DNA from: Zoogloea sp.
GTDB lineage: Bacteria; Pseudomonadota; Gammaproteobacteria; Burkholderiales; Rhodocyclaceae
DNA length: 47,705 nt
Assembly: GCA_009026175.1 (NCBI GenBank)
Contig: WBTZ01000019.1
Location: forward strand, 1 to 47,705
Reading direction: 5' to 3'
The translations under genes and the position numbers were made by a program. The number at the start of each line of letters is the position of its first letter. Positions within the stretch are counted from its first letter, which is position 1. The notes below the pieces were generated by a model. That model was not told the DNA's origin. It saw only the letters and a program-made list of their open reading frames with translations, and made no database searches. Shown in pieces: positions 39,084 through 47,705 of this stretch.

Positions 39084-39761
39084 TCAGCCGAGAATGCGCG
39101 GGAGCGCTTCGACGAGGCTGGATAGTAGACCGTCGCATTCAATGCTGTCTACCGGCACACCCTCGCTGTAGCCGTAGGTGACCAGCAGCACCGGCATGCC
39201 GGCGGCGCGGGCGGCCTCGGCGTCGTTGGCCGAATCGCCGATCATCAGGGCCTGCTCCGCCGTCACCCCGAGCAGGTCGCAGGCATGGTGCAGGGGCGCC
39301 GGATGGGGCTTCTTCTCGGCCACGGTGTCGCCGCTCACGGTGACGGCGAAATAATCGGCCAGCCCCATGCGCGCCAGCAGCGGCCCGGTGAAGGCGGTCG
39401 GCTTGTTGGTCACGCAGGCCATTGCCACGCCCCGCTGCCGCAGGGCCTCGAGGGCCGGCACCACCCCGTCATAGAGCAGCGTGGCGGCGCCATTGACGTC
39501 CGCGTAGTGGCGCTCGAAGGCCGCCACGGCCTGCGCCATGTCGGCCTCGCTGGCCGTGCCATGTTCGGTGAGGCAGCGCCGCACCAGGTTGAGCATGCCC
39601 TTGCCGACGAAGCTCCGGATCACCTCGAGATCGTGGGGCGTCCGGCCCAGCTCCAGCATCATGCGGTGGCAGGCTTCCGACAGGTCGGGAATGGAATCGA
39701 GCAGGGTGCCGTCCAGGTCGAACAGGACGGCACGTACAGCGGCGGGGGCGTGCATGGCCAT
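39084..39761 (-). CDS. gph: Phosphoglycolate phosphatase
   Basis: A 225-residue HAD phosphatase clearing 2-phosphoglycolate formed in DNA repair or oxygenase reactions. VLFDLDGTLLDS holds the nucleophile, CVTNKPTAF motif II and MIGDSANDAEAA the metal-binding motif. In relatives it lies between rpe and trpE; here rpe is 2.3 kb away because of the exporter/regulator pair. Confidence 0.92.
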   Translation of the reverse strand: MAMHAPAAVRAVLFDLDGTLLDSIPDLSEACHRMMLELGRTPHDLEVIRSFVGKGMLNLVRRCLTEHGTASEADMAQAVAAFERHYADVNGAATLLYDGVVPALEALRQRGVAMACVTNKPTAFTGPLLARMGLADYFAVTVSGDTVAEKKPHPAPLHHACDLLGVTAEQALMIGDSANDAEAARAAGMPVLLVTYGYSEGVPVDSIECDGLLSSLVEALPRILG

Positions 39762-39836
39762 GGATTCTCGCGATGGCCGCGGAGACCGGCGGGCCTCGGC
39801 GCGGGCAGGAATGCAAAGGGAGCGAGGATACGGAGA

Positions 39837-41012
39837 TCAGCCCCGGGACGCCAGCGCGCCCCCCGGCCGCGGCCGCTGGAGAGCCCCCCACACCAGCAAG
39901 GCCACCACCGGGAGCACCGCCAGCCGGTTCACCGCCTCCCAGCCCAGGCGGTCCACCAGCGGACCGGCACCAAAGGTGGCCAGGCTGACCACCCCGAAGA
40001 CCAGGCTGTCGTTGATCGCCTGCACCCGCGCCTTGTCCTCCTCCCGCCAGGACTCCGCCAGCAGGGTCGTGGCGGCGACGTAGAGGAAGTTCCACCCCAC
40101 GCCGACCAGCACCAGGGCGCCCTGGAAATGGGCCAGCGCCGTCCCCGACAGGGCCACGGCGACGCCCCCCAGCGTCAGCACACCGCCGAGCCCCATCACC
40201 GCCCGCGTGCCGATGCGTCCGATCAGCCCCCCCGTGAGGAAGGACGGCGCGAACATGGCCACGAGGTGCCACTGGATCACCCCCGTCGTCGCCCCGAAGT
40301 CCAGCCGGGCGCAGAGCATGGCCAGGGGGGTGGCGGTCATCAGCAGGTTCATCACGCCGTAACCCACCATCCCGCCCGCCAGGGCCAGCCGCAGGGCCCC
40401 GTCATCCCGCAGGCTGCGCAGGGGCCGGCTCGGCACCTCCGCCCCACCGGGAGCGGCCCGTGGCAGGCGCAAGGCCATGGCCAGCAGGGCGGACAAGAGG
40501 GCGCACGCCACCAGCCCCAGGAAGCTGGCCAGGAAGGGCGCGGCCAGCAGATCCCGGGTCACCCGCGCGACCGCCGGGCCCGCAAACGCGGCCAGCACCC
40601 CGCCGCTGAGGGTCAGGGAGACGGCCCGGCCCCGCGCCGCGGGCGGCACCGCCTCGAGCGCCGCAAAGCGGTAGAACTGCCCCACCGCCCCATACACGCC
40701 CACGCAGGCGGCCCCGAGGCAGAACAGGGAGAAGCGCCCGAAGGCGATGCCCGCCGCCGCCAGCAGCAGGCCCACCCCGCCGGACACGGCACCGGCCACG
40801 AACACCGGCCGCCGCCCCCGCCGCGCCATCAGGCGGGAGGCGAGCGGCAGGGCCAGCAGGGTCACCAGGTACTGCAGGGCGAGGGGCAGGGTGGCGAGGT
40901 CCGCTGAAGCGGCCAGCCGGACCCCGACCAGCGCGGAGGCGGACAGCAGGAACCCGACCACGGTCATCATCAAGGCCTGGCTGAGGGTCAGCAGGAGCAG
41001 GTTGCGGTTCAT
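39837..41012 (-). CDS. Major-facilitator exporter
   Basis: A 391-residue protein with about 12 membrane helices. An MFS loop (MARRGRRPVF) between helices 2 and 3 and its repeat (RIGTRAVMG) in the second half are visible. The substrate is unknown; the fold and size fit drug/H+ antiporters. ATG 41012 is chosen because the first helix follows at once. It is divergent from a GlxA-type regulator across 85 bases, which probably controls it. The pair lies between gph and rpe, which are neighbours in related operons. Confidence 0.8.
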   Translation of the reverse strand: MNRNLLLLTLSQALMMTVVGFLLSASALVGVRLAASADLATLPLALQYLVTLLALPLASRLMARRGRRPVFVAGAVSGGVGLLLAAAGIAFGRFSLFCLGAACVGVYGAVGQFYRFAALEAVPPAARGRAVSLTLSGGVLAAFAGPAVARVTRDLLAAPFLASFLGLVACALLSALLAMALRLPRAAPGGAEVPSRPLRSLRDDGALRLALAGGMVGYGVMNLLMTATPLAMLCARLDFGATTGVIQWHLVAMFAPSFLTGGLIGRIGTRAVMGLGGVLTLGGVAVALSGTALAHFQGALVLVGVGWNFLYVAATTLLAESWREEDKARVQAINDSLVFGVVSLATFGAGPLVDRLGWEAVNRLAVLPVVALLVWGALQRPRPGGALASRG

Positions 41013-41032
41013 GGAGAGATCTCCGGAGGACT

Positions 41033-41061
41033 TTGACCCGCCCATGCTCGCCGGCTAGAGT
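41033..41061 (+). promoter_or_regulatory. Sigma-70 promoter of the GlxA-type regulator
   Basis: TTGACC and TAGAGT are separated by exactly 17 bp. Predicted start is about 41068, 30 bases before the ATG. A 7-bp inverted repeat ATGGCGT/ACGCCAT (41063-41069, 41093-41099) follows and overlaps the start codon, a candidate operator. Confidence 0.6.
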
Positions 41062-41097
41062 GATGGCGTAAATGACATACATCCCACCTTTCACGCC

Positions 41098-42039
41098 ATG
41101 CCCCGCATCCTCGCCCTGCTGATCTTCCCCGGCTTCCAGCTCCTCGATGCCGCCGGCCCCCTGGGCGCCTTTGAAGCGGCCAACGACTGTGTCCCCGGCA
41201 GTTACCGGCTGGACATCCTGTCCCGCGATGGCGGCCTTGTGCCGAGCTCCGGCGGGGCCCGGCTGCTGAGCACCCCCCTGAGCGCGGCGGAGGCCCCGGA
41301 CACGCTTCTGATTGCCGGGGGGACCGGTGTCGATGCGGCCGCGGAGTGCCCGGCGACCCGCGCCTGGGTGATGCACCAGGCCGGAGTCGCCCGCCGCACC
41401 GCAAGCGTCTGCTCCGGCGCCTGGCTGTTGGCCAGCGCCGGCCTGCTCGACGGCCGGAAAGCCACCACCCACTGGGGACGCGGCCCAAGCTTCAGTCGCC
41501 GCTTTCCGGCGGTGCAACTGGATGCGGACAAGATCTTCGTGCGGGACGGCCCGCTGTGGACCTCCGCCGGCATCACGGCTGGCATCGACCTGGCCCTGGC
41601 CCTGATCGCCGACGATCTCGGCGAAGCCGTGGCCCGCCAGGTGGCGCGCCAGCTGGTGGTGTATTACCGGCGCCCCGGCGGGCAGTCGCAGTTCTCGGAG
41701 ATGGCGGACATGCAGCCCCCGGGCAGCCCCTTCGCCAACCTGCTCGACCATGTGCGACGCCACCTGGACGAGCGACTGGACGTGGATCAGCTGGCCGCCC
41801 TGGCCTGCATGAGCCCCCGCAATTTCTCCCGCCGCTTCGTGCAGGAGGTGGGCGTCACGCCGGCCCGGGCGGTGGAACGGCTGAGGGTCGAGGCCGCAGC
41901 AGCGGCCCTGGAGAGCAGCCAGGAAGCCGTGCTGGCGGTGGCCCGCCGCTGCGGCTTCGGCGATGGGGAAAGGATGCGCCGGGCCTTCCTGAGGGTGCTG
42001 GGCGTCCCCCCTTCGGCCCGCCGCCGCGCTGGCGCCTAG
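41098..42039 (+). CDS. GlxA-family (DJ-1/PfpI plus AraC) transcriptional regulator
   Basis: A 313-residue regulator. Residues 1-185 form a DJ-1/PfpI-like ligand domain, with the nucleophile-elbow Cys in [12 protein letters not shown]. Residues 205-313 form an AraC-type double HTH ([40 protein letters not shown]). It is divergent from the MFS gene and likely regulates it. Its TAG overlaps the rpe stop in the palindrome CTAG (42036-42039). Confidence 0.88.
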   Translation: MPRILALLIFPGFQLLDAAGPLGAFEAANDCVPGSYRLDILSRDGGLVPSSGGARLLSTPLSAAEAPDTLLIAGGTGVDAAAECPATRAWVMHQAGVARRTASVCSGAWLLASAGLLDGRKATTHWGRGPSFSRRFPAVQLDADKIFVRDGPLWTSAGITAGIDLALALIADDLGEAVARQVARQLVVYYRRPGGQSQFSEMADMQPPGSPFANLLDHVRRHLDERLDVDQLAALACMSPRNFSRRFVQEVGVTPARAVERLRVEAAAAALESSQEAVLAVARRCGFGDGERMRRAFLRVLGVPPSARRRAGA

Positions 42040-42728
42040 ACGCCGGCGAGCGCCGTACGCAGCTCGCCGAGCACCGAGTTGTAGCGCTGCGGGTCGCTGT
42101 CCTTGCCGGCACCGAACACGGCCGAGCCGGCCACAAAGGTGTCGGCTCCGGCCCGGGCGATCTCGGCGATGTTGTCCACCTTCACGCCCCCATCGATCTC
42201 CAGCAGGATCTGGCGCCCCGTGCGGGCCGTGTAGGCGTCGATCTTCGCCCGTGCCTCGCGCAGCTTGTCGAGGGTGCCGGGGATGAAGGACTGGCCGCCG
42301 AAGCCCGGGTTCACGCTCATCAGCAGCACCATGTCCAGCTTGTCCATCACGTGGTCCATCCAGTTCAGCGGGGTGGCCGGGTTGAACACCAGGCCGGCCT
42401 GGCAACCGCTGTCGCGGATCAGGCCGAGGGTCCGGTCGATGTGCTCGGAGGCTTCCGGGTGGAAGGTGATGATGTTGGCCCCGGCCTTGGCGAAATCGGG
42501 GACGATGCGGTCCACCGGCTTGACCATCAGGTGCACGTCGATCGGCGCCGTCGTACACGGGCGGATCGCCTCGCAGACCAGGGGGCCGATGGTCAGGTTG
42601 GGCACGTAATGGTTGTCCATCACATCGAAGTGGATCCAGTCGGCGCCGGAGGCGATCACGTTGGCGACCTCTTCGCCGAGCTTGGCGAAATTGGCGGAGA
42701 GTATGCTGGGTGCGATACGGAAAGTCAT
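42036..42728 (-). CDS. rpe: Ribulose-phosphate 3-epimerase
   Basis: A 230-residue TIM barrel of the pentose phosphate pathway. [38 protein letters not shown] and the C-terminal EIDGGV carry the catalytic Asp and metal-binding His residues. ATG 42728 is the family start. It is divergent from apaG. Confidence 0.97.
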   Translation of the reverse strand: MTFRIAPSILSANFAKLGEEVANVIASGADWIHFDVMDNHYVPNLTIGPLVCEAIRPCTTAPIDVHLMVKPVDRIVPDFAKAGANIITFHPEASEHIDRTLGLIRDSGCQAGLVFNPATPLNWMDHVMDKLDMVLLMSVNPGFGGQSFIPGTLDKLREARAKIDAYTARTGRQILLEIDGGVKVDNIAEIARAGADTFVAGSAVFGAGKDSDPQRYNSVLGELRTALAGV

Positions 42729-42891
42729 GGAAATGCCTGACGGGGTGGAAGCGGGAAGCTGCGCAGTGTACCCGCCTGCCCGCCCCGCGCCAACGCACAC
42801 CGGGGGCGCCGGCAAGGGGAATTCGCCTGTTGCGGCTGAGCGGCAATTCCGTTTCAATGACGGCTCTTCGAACCCCCTCCCTGCAGAGACA

Positions 42892-43278
42892 ATGACCACC
42901 AGCTCTCACCCCAAGGCCATCGAGGTCACGGCGGTTGCCCACTTCATCGAAGAACAGTCCAGCATCGAAGCGGACCGCTACGTGTTCGCCTACCACATCA
43001 CCATCCGCAACATCGGCTCGGCCAGCGCCCAGCTGCTGGGGCGCCACTGGATCATCACCGACGCCGGCGGCGCCGTGCAGGAGGTCGAGGGCAGCGGAGT
43101 GATCGGCAAGCAGCCCCTGCTCAAGCCGGGCGAGGCCTTCGAATACACCAGCGGCTGCACCATCGCCACCCCGGTGGGCACCATGAAGGGCCGTTACCAG
43201 ATGGTGGGGGAGGATGGCGGGCACTTTGACGCCGACATCCCGGAATTCACCCTGGCGATGCCGCGCACCCTGCACTGA
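42892..43278 (+). CDS. apaG: ApaG family protein
   Basis: A 128-residue fibronectin-III-like beta-sandwich ([48 protein letters not shown]). ApaG is linked genetically to Ap4A and Co2+ resistance; its exact function is unknown. Divergent from rpe across 163 bases, which should hold both promoters. Confidence 0.95.
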   Translation: MTTSSHPKAIEVTAVAHFIEEQSSIEADRYVFAYHITIRNIGSASAQLLGRHWIITDAGGAVQEVEGSGVIGKQPLLKPGEAFEYTSGCTIATPVGTMKGRYQMVGEDGGHFDADIPEFTLAMPRTLH

Positions 43279-43650
43279 CCTGCTGCGGCGCCCGCCGCGG
43301 GCCGACGCGGCCGCACCGAATCTGGGCGGGGATGGCGGCGCATGCCGCCCGCGGGGACCGGCTCGCCGGCCAGCGCTCACGTTACGAGTGCATGAATCAC
43401 CACTGACGGGGTGACCTGGTCCACTTTCGCCCCCCACGCCGCAGCGATGCCCCGCTGCGGTGCACAACCCCCGGCCGGCGCCCAACGGCGGTGCCCCGCA
43501 TCCCCCGCTGGCCCGCCGGGCAAGCCTTCCAGGCAGGCACGGTGCTTGCTGCACAAGTCCGATTCCACTGCCGCGCCGCCCAGGTCAATCCATATCGTGC
43601 AAGCCCAAGCCGGACGCTTCCGCCGAAGCAGTCTCCTTACCGCCAGGACG
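43279..43650. other. 372-base stretch without a supported gene
   Basis: An open frame runs from 43411 into the downstream PAS gene, but its codon choice (AGG, TCA, CGA, CTT, GCA) differs from the neighbours, its translation is Pro/Ala-rich with no domain, and no ribosome site is seen. I take it as the upstream region of that gene. No clear promoter or terminator is visible. Confidence 0.4.
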
Positions 43651-46125
43651 GTGGACCGAACCCGCATCCTCGACACCCTGGTCAACAACCTGGAGGGGGT
43701 GGTCTACCGCTGCCTCGATGACGAGCACTGGACCATGGTCTTCGTCAGCCAGGGCAGCGCAGAGCTGTGCGGTTATGCGCCGGCCGAGATCGTGGACAAC
43801 GCCTTCATCTCCTGGGAGAACATCACCCACCCGGAAGACCGGGCACGGGTCCGCGAACAGATCCGCAGGGCGGCCCGGGACGGCCAGCGCTTCGCCGTGC
43901 AGTACCGCATCCTGACCGCCGACGGCGACATCCGCTGGGTGCTCACCCGGGGCATCAAGGTGCCCGACGAAGAGGGGCGCCTGGTCATCGAGGGCTTCAT
44001 CGAGGATGTGACGCCCCGCCAGGTCACCCTGGACGCCCTGGCTCATTCCGAACTGCGTTACCGCCACATCTTCGAATACGCCTCCGAGGGCATCTTCCAG
44101 ACCACCCGGGAAGGCCGCTACCTGGCCGCCAACCCTGCCCTCGCGCGCCTCTACGGCTACGCCACGCCGGACGAGCTGATGGCCGACCTGTCGGACATCG
44201 AGAGCCGGCTCTACGTGGACCCCGAAAGGCGGCGCAGCTTCCGCCACCTGATGGCGATGCACGGCGAGGTGATCAACTTCGAGTCCGAGGTGCGGCGTCG
44301 CGACGGCTCGTGCATCTGGATTTCGGAGAACGCCCACACCGTGCGCGGCCCCCGGGGCGAGTTCATCTGCTACGAAGGCACGGTGCAGGACATCTCGGAG
44401 CGCAAGCGCAACGACGAGCACCTGCGCCTGCTGGCCACCGTGTTCTCCAACAGCAACGAGGCGATCATCGTCACCGACGCGGAGAACCGCATCGTCGCCA
44501 CCAACCAGGCCTTCACCAAGCTCACCGGCTACCCTCAGGAAGAAGTCCTCGGCCAGAACCCGCGCATCCTGTCGGCCGGCATCACGCCCCCCGAGGTCTA
44601 TCAGGAAATGTGGGCCGACCTGGAGCAGCACGGTGCCTGGCAGGGCGAACTGTGGGACCGCCGGCGCGACGGCGAGGCCTATCCCAAGTGGCTGTCCATC
44701 TCGATGGTGCGGGATGCCGCCGGCCAGGTGCAGAACTACATCGGCAACTTCATCGACATCTCCGAGATGAAGGCCTCCGAGGAGCGTATCCGCCACCTGG
44801 CTCACCACGACACCCTGACCAATCTGCCCAACCGCTTCAGCCTCAACGAGAAGCTCGAACAGGCGGTGGGGCTCTGCCAGCGCACCGGCATGTCCCTGGC
44901 CCTGATGCTGATCGATCTCGACCGCTTCAAGGCGATCAACGACACCCTCGGCCACCACGTCGGCGACGAGCTGCTGATCCAGGTGGCCAAGCGCCTCAGC
45001 GCCACCGTCCGCACCAGCGACATCGTGGCGCGCCTGGGGGGCGACGAGTTCGTGGTGGTCCTGCCGGATGGGGCTGACGCCACCGATGCCGCCCACGTGG
45101 CCGACAAGATTGTCCGTGCCATTTCCGCCCCCTACCTCATCAACGGCCAGGAGCAGCGCACCTCGCCGAGCATCGGCATCTGCCTCTACCCGGACGACGC
45201 CACCGAGATCGGCGACCTGCTGAAGAATGCCGACGTGGCCATGTACCACGCCAAGGCCAAGGGGCGGGGCAACTTCCAGTTCTTCACGGAAGGCATGAAC
45301 GCCGCGACGACCCGCCGCCTGTCCCTGGAGTCCGAGCTGCGCAGCGGCCTGGAGCGCAAGCAGTTCGTGCTCCACTACCAGCCCCAGCTCGACCTGCGCA
45401 GCGGCCGACTGGTGGGGGTAGAGGCCCTGATCCGCTGGAATCACCCCAGCCGCGGCCTGATTCCGCCCGCCGAGTTCATTCCGGTGGCGGAGGAAGCCGG
45501 CATCATCGACGCCATCGGCGACTGGGTGCTGCAGGAAGCCTGCCGGCAGCTCGGGGCCTGGCGCGAAGCCGGCCTCGACCCGCTGCGGATGTCCATCAAC
45601 TTGAGCACCGGCCAATTCCTCGACAAGACCCTGCCGGCCCGCATCGCCGAGCTGCTCGACTTCCATGACCTGCACGCCGGCCTGCTCGACCTCGAGGTCA
45701 CGGAGTCGGTGTCGATGGCCTCCCCCAACGAAACCATCGAGGTGATGCGGGCCCTCACCGGCAGCGGCCTGTCCCTGTCGATCGACGACTTCGGTACCGG
45801 TTACTCCTCGCTGGCCTACCTCAAACTCTTCCCGATCCGCACCCTGAAGATCGACCGATCCTTCGTCAAGGACATCGAGACCGACCCCAGCGACGCCGAC
45901 ATCTGCGACGTCACCGTGCTGCTGGCCCACAGGCTGGGGCTGGAAGTGGTCGCCGAAGGGGTGGAAACCGAAGCCCAGCTGAAGTTCCTGCGCAGCATCG
46001 GCTGCGAGAAGATCCAGGGTTACCTGATCAGTCCCCCCGTGCCGGCCGCGCAGATCGAAAACCTGGTCCTCCGCCATCCGCCGATCGAAGCCGGCGGCAG
46101 TGTCGTCCTCTGGCCGGCCGCCTGA
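43651..46125 (+). CDS. Triple-PAS GGDEF-EAL protein (cyclic-di-GMP turnover)
   Basis: An 824-residue cytoplasmic protein from GTG 43651, chosen because the first PAS domain starts here (ILDTLVNNLEGVVYRC); earlier starts back to 43411 remain open. Three PAS domains (about 4-125, 136-250, 255-375) precede GGDEF (motif LGGDEF at about 463) and EAL (GVEALIRW, about 591). The inhibitory I-site RTSD lies 5 residues before GGDEF. EAL residues in DDFGTGYSS, KIDRSFVKDI and EGVETE are intact, so both activities are possible. No membrane segment. Confidence 0.92.
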   Translation: MDRTRILDTLVNNLEGVVYRCLDDEHWTMVFVSQGSAELCGYAPAEIVDNAFISWENITHPEDRARVREQIRRAARDGQRFAVQYRILTADGDIRWVLTRGIKVPDEEGRLVIEGFIEDVTPRQVTLDALAHSELRYRHIFEYASEGIFQTTREGRYLAANPALARLYGYATPDELMADLSDIESRLYVDPERRRSFRHLMAMHGEVINFESEVRRRDGSCIWISENAHTVRGPRGEFICYEGTVQDISERKRNDEHLRLLATVFSNSNEAIIVTDAENRIVATNQAFTKLTGYPQEEVLGQNPRILSAGITPPEVYQEMWADLEQHGAWQGELWDRRRDGEAYPKWLSISMVRDAAGQVQNYIGNFIDISEMKASEERIRHLAHHDTLTNLPNRFSLNEKLEQAVGLCQRTGMSLALMLIDLDRFKAINDTLGHHVGDELLIQVAKRLSATVRTSDIVARLGGDEFVVVLPDGADATDAAHVADKIVRAISAPYLINGQEQRTSPSIGICLYPDDATEIGDLLKNADVAMYHAKAKGRGNFQFFTEGMNAATTRRLSLESELRSGLERKQFVLHYQPQLDLRSGRLVGVEALIRWNHPSRGLIPPAEFIPVAEEAGIIDAIGDWVLQEACRQLGAWREAGLDPLRMSINLSTGQFLDKTLPARIAELLDFHDLHAGLLDLEVTESVSMASPNETIEVMRALTGSGLSLSIDDFGTGYSSLAYLKLFPIRTLKIDRSFVKDIETDPSDADICDVTVLLAHRLGLEVVAEGVETEAQLKFLRSIGCEKIQGYLISPPVPAAQIENLVLRHPPIEAGGSVVLWPAA

Positions 46126-46129
46126 ACCG

Positions 46130-46166
46130 GGCGTGGGCAGGCAGCCCCCTGCTGCCTGCCCACGCC
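46130..46166. terminator. Strong hairpin between convergent genes
   Basis: A perfect 16-bp stem (GGCGTGGGCAGGCAGC with its complement) and a 5-nt loop, five bases after the GGDEF-EAL stop. No T run follows on either strand, but it separates two converging genes and may serve both. Confidence 0.6.
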
Positions 46167-46195
46167 TCTCTCCGGGCCAGAACCCAGCGCCCCCC

Positions 46196-47029
46196 TCAGC
46201 GGGCGGTATGCCTCAGCAGACGCAGGCACGCCACCGTGGACGCCAGATCCACCGCCAGCGCGTCGTCGTCGTTGCGCACGTAGGCATCGGCCCCCGCCTC
46301 CAGCAGGGCGGCGACGATCTCGTCACGGCCGCTGGAGGCCGCATACATCAGGCAGGTCGCCCCCACGTCGTTGCGGTTGTCCAGGTCGATGCCGGCGGCC
46401 ACCAGGGCCTTGATGGCCGCCGGCTCCCGCGACACGCAGGCCAGCCACAATGCATTGTTGCCGTCGCCATTGCGCAGGCCGATATTGGCACCCGCGGCCA
46501 GCAACTCCTGCAGCAGTTCGCTGCGGCCGAGCAAGGCAGCGCGCATCAGCGGCGTCAGGCCATGCTCGCGGGTGGCATCCAGGTTGCCCGGATCGAAGCC
46601 GAACCCGGCCAGGAAGGCACGCAACCCGGCGCTCGCCTCCGCCGGCAGGGCGGGCGTCCGGCGCCCCGCCTCACTGGCCGCCAGTGCGGCCGCCAGCGGC
46701 TCGAAGCCGCCATCCACGCTATACACCTCCGCATAGCGGAAGTCGGCGAACATCTCCGCGAACACCTGGCTGGCGTTGCCGTGATAGCAATAGACCAGGA
46801 CCGGCATGGCCCGCGGCAGGCGGCCGAACACTGCACCGATGCCCGCTTCGCTGAGGTGTTCGGCCCCCTCCACGTGACTGCGCTCAAAGCTGGCCCGGTC
46901 GCGCACATCGAACACCGCGGGCCCGGGTAACTGGCCATCGCGCCCGCGCCGGATCAGGTCGGCAGCCCGGGTCGCGTCAATACGGAGAAAGCCGCGGCGG
47001 GCGCGGGCAGGTGTTTCGGTCTGGCTCAT
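46196..47029 (-). CDS. Rhodanese-ankyrin repeat fusion protein
   Basis: A 277-residue fusion. Residues 15-115 form a rhodanese with Cys in LVYCYHGNAS, like GlpE, so it can accept sulfane sulfur. Residues 150-270 hold about four ankyrin repeats (HGLTPLMRAALLGR; NNALWLACVSREP; ATCLMYAASSGRDE), a protein-binding surface. No signal peptide. ATG 47029 overlaps the upstream nitroreductase stop by 4 bases, so the two genes are coupled. Partner and sulfur role are unknown. Confidence 0.88.
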   Translation of the reverse strand: MSQTETPARARRGFLRIDATRAADLIRRGRDGQLPGPAVFDVRDRASFERSHVEGAEHLSEAGIGAVFGRLPRAMPVLVYCYHGNASQVFAEMFADFRYAEVYSVDGGFEPLAAALAASEAGRRTPALPAEASAGLRAFLAGFGFDPGNLDATREHGLTPLMRAALLGRSELLQELLAAGANIGLRNGDGNNALWLACVSREPAAIKALVAAGIDLDNRNDVGATCLMYAASSGRDEIVAALLEAGADAYVRNDDDALAVDLASTVACLRLLRHTAR

Positions 47030-47705
47030 GCTGCGGGCTCCTCGGCCAGGAATGGATAGGCCGGCGTGGTTTCGATACGGACGTCGTCCACCGGCAGGCC
47101 GATGGTGAAGTGGTACAGCGCCTGGAAACAGGCCGCATCGACACCGGCCGCCTCATGCACCGGGTCGTCGAAGAAGCAGCCGATGCCGGTGCCGCGCAGC
47201 CCCATGGCCTCGGCTTCGAGATAGAGCCGCTGCCCCAGCAGCCCCGCCTCGCGCAGCAGATCCCGGTAGGCCGCCGGTTCGGCCTCCACCAGGGGCGCGA
47301 AGGGGGCGAGCATGCCGAAGGCCAGGCAGGCATTGGCGGCGATGTCCTGGTGGCAATGCAGGCTGCGGGCCGCCCGGCGCAAGGCCACAGGCTCCATGGT
47401 CTGCAACTGGAGCAGGCCGGCGGGCAACCGCCCTGCCTGCCGATCAGCTGCCATGGCCAAGCCTTCGGTCAGCCGCCCGCCCCACGGGCCCCGCGGCAGC
47501 AGGTACAGCCCCGGCGCCAGGCCCTCCACCCGATGCACGAAGAGCAGCAGCGACACCCGGGCCGCGGTATCCGCCCGTAGTACGTCGAGCAGGCGGGCAA
47601 AGGCGGCGGCGCTCATCACGTGCGCGGGGTCGAAGCGCTGGGCGCTGCGCCGGCCGAGGATCAGGGCGGCGCAGCGCCCAGCGCTTCGACCCCGCGCACG
47701 TGATG
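47026..47705 (-). CDS. SagB-like nitroreductase, 5'-truncated at the window end
   Basis: The C-terminal part of an FMN-dependent nitroreductase/SagB-like protein. LILGRRSAQRFDPAHVM is the family's Arg-Arg-Ser N-terminal FMN contact, and ALRRAARSLHCHQDIAANACLAFG and GQRLYLEAEAMGLRGTGIGCFFDD, each split here, fit the rest of the fold. The first of these reads ALRRAARSLHCHQDI then AANACLAFG. Translation is convincing up to about 47667. Beyond that the reading is the reverse complement of bases 47614-47651 and is probably an artefact, so the true start is not in the window. Coupled to the rhodanese-ankyrin gene. Confidence 0.7.
   Translation of the reverse strand, partial: SRARGRSAGRCAALILGRRSAQRFDPAHVMSAAAFARLLDVLRADTAARVSLLLFVHRVEGLAPGLYLLPRGPWGGRLTEGLAMAADRQAGRLPAGLLQLQTMEPVALRRAARSLHCHQDIAANACLAFGMLAPFAPLVEAEPAAYRDLLREAGLLGQRLYLEAEAMGLRGTGIGCFFDDPVHEAAGVDAACFQALYHFTIGLPVDDVRIETTPAYPFLAEEPAA
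47614..47705. repeat. Terminal 38-bp perfect inverted repeat
   Basis: Bases 47614-47651 and 47668-47705 are exact reverse complements around a 16-base spacer, and the right arm ends on the last base of the window. The left arm codes for conserved nitroreductase residues, while the right arm translates to nonsense in the same frame. This is the signature of a fold-back artefact at a contig end. Confidence 0.85.

Noticed and set aside
40402-43554. 1050-codon minus-strand open frame spanning rpe, the regulator and part of the exporter
   Set aside because: Runs through several verified genes in another frame; translation is Arg/Pro/Gly-rich noise.
43411-43650. 80-residue N-terminal extension of the PAS-GGDEF-EAL protein
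   Set aside because: Codon usage unlike the gene and no domain; kept as open possibility but not used for the start.
43585-46077. 830-codon minus-strand open frame opposite the GGDEF-EAL gene
   Set aside because: Shadow of a gene with intact GGDEF and EAL motifs.

Overview
The window is GC-rich, densely packed bacterial chromosome. Gene order points to a betaproteobacterium, most likely Rhodocyclales (Azoarcus/Azospira/Dechloromonas-like). The clues are his genes running into HIT-tatABC, an apaG-rpe-gph-trpEGDC layout, and nirB-nirD-narK beside a PP2C/kinase fusion. The taxon is inferred; no rRNA gene is present to settle it. I recognised no tRNA, rRNA, CRISPR array, insertion sequence or prophage.

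Layout. 1-6.8 kb (+): aspS, a receiver-TPR protein whose phospho-acceptor position is Glu, a secreted barnase-like RNase with a barstar-like inhibitor, nudB, a small CWC protein (-), argB and dsbB. 6.8-13.2 kb (+): a nitrite-assimilation unit (nirB, nirD, narK, PP2C phosphatase/Ser-Thr kinase fusion) behind a textbook sigma-54 promoter, an NtrC-like site and a structured leader. 13.3-15.7 kb (+): argD and ychF. 15.8-20.9 kb (-): a tightly coupled operon of a Blc-type lipocalin, three different photolyase/cryptochrome proteins and a 53-residue DUF2256 protein, behind an operator of four GGACAA half-sites and a 19-bp-spaced promoter. 21-22.1 kb (-): two unrecognised genes.

22.2-27.7 kb (-): hisBHAFIE-hinT-tatABC, with hisC reversed and divergent (27.8-28.9 kb, +). 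29-34.8 kb (-): FKBP isomerase, msrA, a DUF2189-like membrane protein and tamB. 34.9-42.7 kb (-): trpC, trpD, trpG, trpE, gph and rpe. An MFS exporter and a divergent GlxA-type regulator sit between gph and rpe. 42.9-47.7 kb: apaG (+), a PAS-PAS-PAS-GGDEF-EAL protein (+), a rhodanese-ankyrin fusion (-) and the 3' part of a SagB-like nitroreductase (-). The window ends in a 38-bp perfect inverted repeat that looks like a fold-back assembly artefact.

Most of the region is core biosynthesis (Arg, His, Trp, aminoacyl-tRNA, folate) and envelope or redox maintenance. The accessory parts are the photolyase operon, the PP2C/kinase fusion in the nitrite cluster, the RNase/inhibitor pair, the exporter/regulator insertion and the rhodanese-ankyrin/nitroreductase pair.
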